Shown piece after piece: positions 7,367 through 8,303 of a stretch of DNA of 8,303 nt. Positions within the stretch are counted from its first letter, which is position 1. Every line of letters begins with the position of its first letter. Below the pieces are notes generated by a model. That model worked only from the letters and a program-made list of their open reading frames with translations, did no database searches and was not told the origin of the DNA. The position numbers and the translations under genes are program-made. The DNA is from Caldifarciminota bacterium (GTDB lineage: Bacteria > Hydrothermota > E44-bin80), in contig JAGMEZ010000587.1 of assembly GCA_023127905.1 (NCBI GenBank), positions 1 to 8,303 of the forward strand, written 5' to 3'.

Positions 7367-7410
7367 GAAGAGATTCTGAACCAAGTTCAGAATGACACTT
7401 CTGGGATTCA
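7367..7410. repeat. Interspersed palindromic repeat, copy B
   Basis: This is the second copy of the 44-bp unit at 4809-4852, in the same orientation. Its core is ATTCTGAA (7373-7380), a 5-nt loop (CCAAG) and TTCAGAAT (7386-7393). It lies in the 131-nt gap between the RND gene and the 128-aa gene and could fold in the mRNA between them. Confidence 0.85.
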
Positions 7411-7418
7411 AGGCAGGC

Positions 7419-8303
7419 TTAATCCTCTCCCCTTGGGGGAGAGGAAATGGATAGGCGCCTATCTCGCAGGAGCAATAATGCCGGCAACACGGTCATTGAC
7501 GCAATTGATGAAAAAAACATTGTTAGTGCAATGAGCCAGCCAAACCGAGCCAGGGGCGGCATAGAGGCGAATATGAGTACCAAAAAGCCCAACCCTACTG
7601 CAATGGCATTATAAAAGATTGCCTGTCCGGTATTTGATATGGTAATCCTTATTGCTTCCTCTACACTCTTACCAATAGCAAGTTCTTCCTTGTAGCGGCT
7701 GAAGAAGTGAATGGCGTAGTCTATTCCGATTCCGATAACGATACTGGCAATAATTGCTGAAGCGACATCAAGCGGTATCTTGAACCAGCCCATTATCCCG
7801 AAATTCATAATTACCGTGAGCATTATAGGAATAGTACAGAACATGCCATAAGCTAATGATCGGGAGATGATAACCATCAGAATAAAAACTAACAGAATTG
7901 CTAAACCTAAGCTCTGTAGTTGACCTATTATCATCAGATTAACCATGTTGTGTGCTAATATTGGCGAACCTGTTAATACTACCTCATTATTACTGTTAAA
8001 ATGCTTTTCAATTGCCTCTTCTACTTTATTAATCATTTTATTCCGTTCTGAATTTTTAGTGGTTGACACACGGGATTGAATCAATGCCTGGTCATAGTCA
8101 AAAGAAACCATATTATCCAGTTGATCCGAACCTCCCATGGACAGAAGCAAAAGATACTGGGCTACCTCCTCTTCTGTCTTGGGAAGTATTTCATACTCTG
8201 GTTTCCCCTCGTTCAGGGCTCTATTCGTCTTTCGTAATAGATTAACTATGGATGTAGGCTTACTTAGTATCTCAATTTTCTCAATATCGTTTTGGAGATG
8301 TTC
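7419..8303 (-). CDS. RND superfamily exporter (MMPL/COG1033 type), C-terminal part; 5' end outside the window
   Basis: The frame is open from the window edge at 8303 to the TAA at 7421-7419, giving 294 residues of an inner-membrane, proton-driven RND exporter. Full-length relatives have roughly 750-900 residues. Residues 1 to about 120 are the end of the second periplasmic domain, including KPTSIVNLLRKTNRALNEGKPEYEILP, typical of this predicted-exporter group. Five hydrophobic helices follow at about 130-149, 152-173, 180-201, 226-246 and 255-279, with the hallmark GIGIDYAIHFFSRYKEE (191-207). MMPL/HpnN-type relatives move lipids and other hydrophobic molecules. Any start inside the window (such as the TTG at 8150) would be artificial, since the family sequence continues upstream. 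The last residues (about SSPPRGED) are encoded by a palindromic repeat. The substrate is unknown. Confidence 0.9.
   Translation of the reverse strand, partial: EHLQNDIEKIEILSKPTSIVNLLRKTNRALNEGKPEYEILPKTEEEVAQYLLLLSMGGSDQLDNMVSFDYDQALIQSRVSTTKNSERNKMINKVEEAIEKHFNSNNEVVLTGSPILAHNMVNLMIIGQLQSLGLAILLVFILMVIISRSLAYGMFCTIPIMLTVIMNFGIMGWFKIPLDVASAIIASIVIGIGIDYAIHFFSRYKEELAIGKSVEEAIRITISNTGQAIFYNAIAVGLGFLVLIFASMPPLARFGWLIALTMFFSSIASMTVLPALLLLRDRRLSISSPPRGED
7424..7444. repeat. Perfect 9-bp inverted repeat forming the 3' end of the RND gene
   Basis: CCTCTCCCC (7424-7432), a TTG loop and GGGGAGAGG (7436-7444) form a perfect GC-rich stem in otherwise AT-rich DNA. It lies in the last codons of the RND exporter, just before the stop at 7421-7419. 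No T-run follows on either strand, so it looks like a dispersed repeat rather than an intrinsic terminator. Confidence 0.75.

Noticed and set aside
7424..7444. Rho-independent terminator of the RND gene
   Set aside because: The stem is strong but it precedes the stop codon and is not followed by a T-run on the minus strand.

Overview
The window looks like a piece of chromosome from an AT-rich Gram-negative bacterium. It encodes a signal-peptide-bearing TonB-dependent receptor, a second outer-membrane beta-barrel, a periplasmic LolA-like protein and an inner-membrane RND exporter. An N-terminal carboxypeptidase-regulatory-like domain on the TonB receptor, together with the LolA-like/RND pairing, is common in the FCB group and neighbouring candidate phyla. 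That placement is an inference from gene content only; no marker gene is present.

Plus strand, 1-2327: the 3' part of a phosphate-uptake operon in the order pstC (last 18 codons only), pstA, pstB, phoU. The genes overlap or nearly abut (ATGA overlap pstC/pstA, 7-nt overlap pstA/pstB, 16-nt gap pstB/phoU), so they are almost certainly co-transcribed and translationally coupled. PstC and PstA form the membrane channel, PstB drives it with ATP, and PhoU links transport to phosphate signalling. The start of the operon and any sensor genes lie outside the window.

Minus strand, 8303-2364: reading in the direction of transcription there are the C-terminal part of an RND/MMPL-type exporter (5' end off the window), a 128-aa four-helix membrane protein of unknown function, a LolA-like periplasmic protein, a DUF1302-like outer-membrane beta-barrel, and, after a 370-nt gap, a TonB-dependent receptor. 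The first four read as one envelope-spanning set (inner membrane, periplasm, outer membrane) that could move a lipid or other hydrophobic molecule across the cell envelope. The TonB receptor has a plausible promoter of its own and converges on phoU with only 36 nt between the two stop codons.

Non-coding structure: the gaps hold small palindromic repeats. One family occurs at 4809-4852 and 7367-7410 (38 of 44 bases identical) and shows a compensatory base-pair change in its hairpin stem. A cluster of related pieces fills 4726-4881. Two other palindromes have entered coding sequence: one encodes the n-region of the LolA-like protein's signal peptide (6781-6810), the other the last residues of the RND exporter (7424-7444). 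No tRNA, rRNA, CRISPR array, transposase or phage gene was seen.
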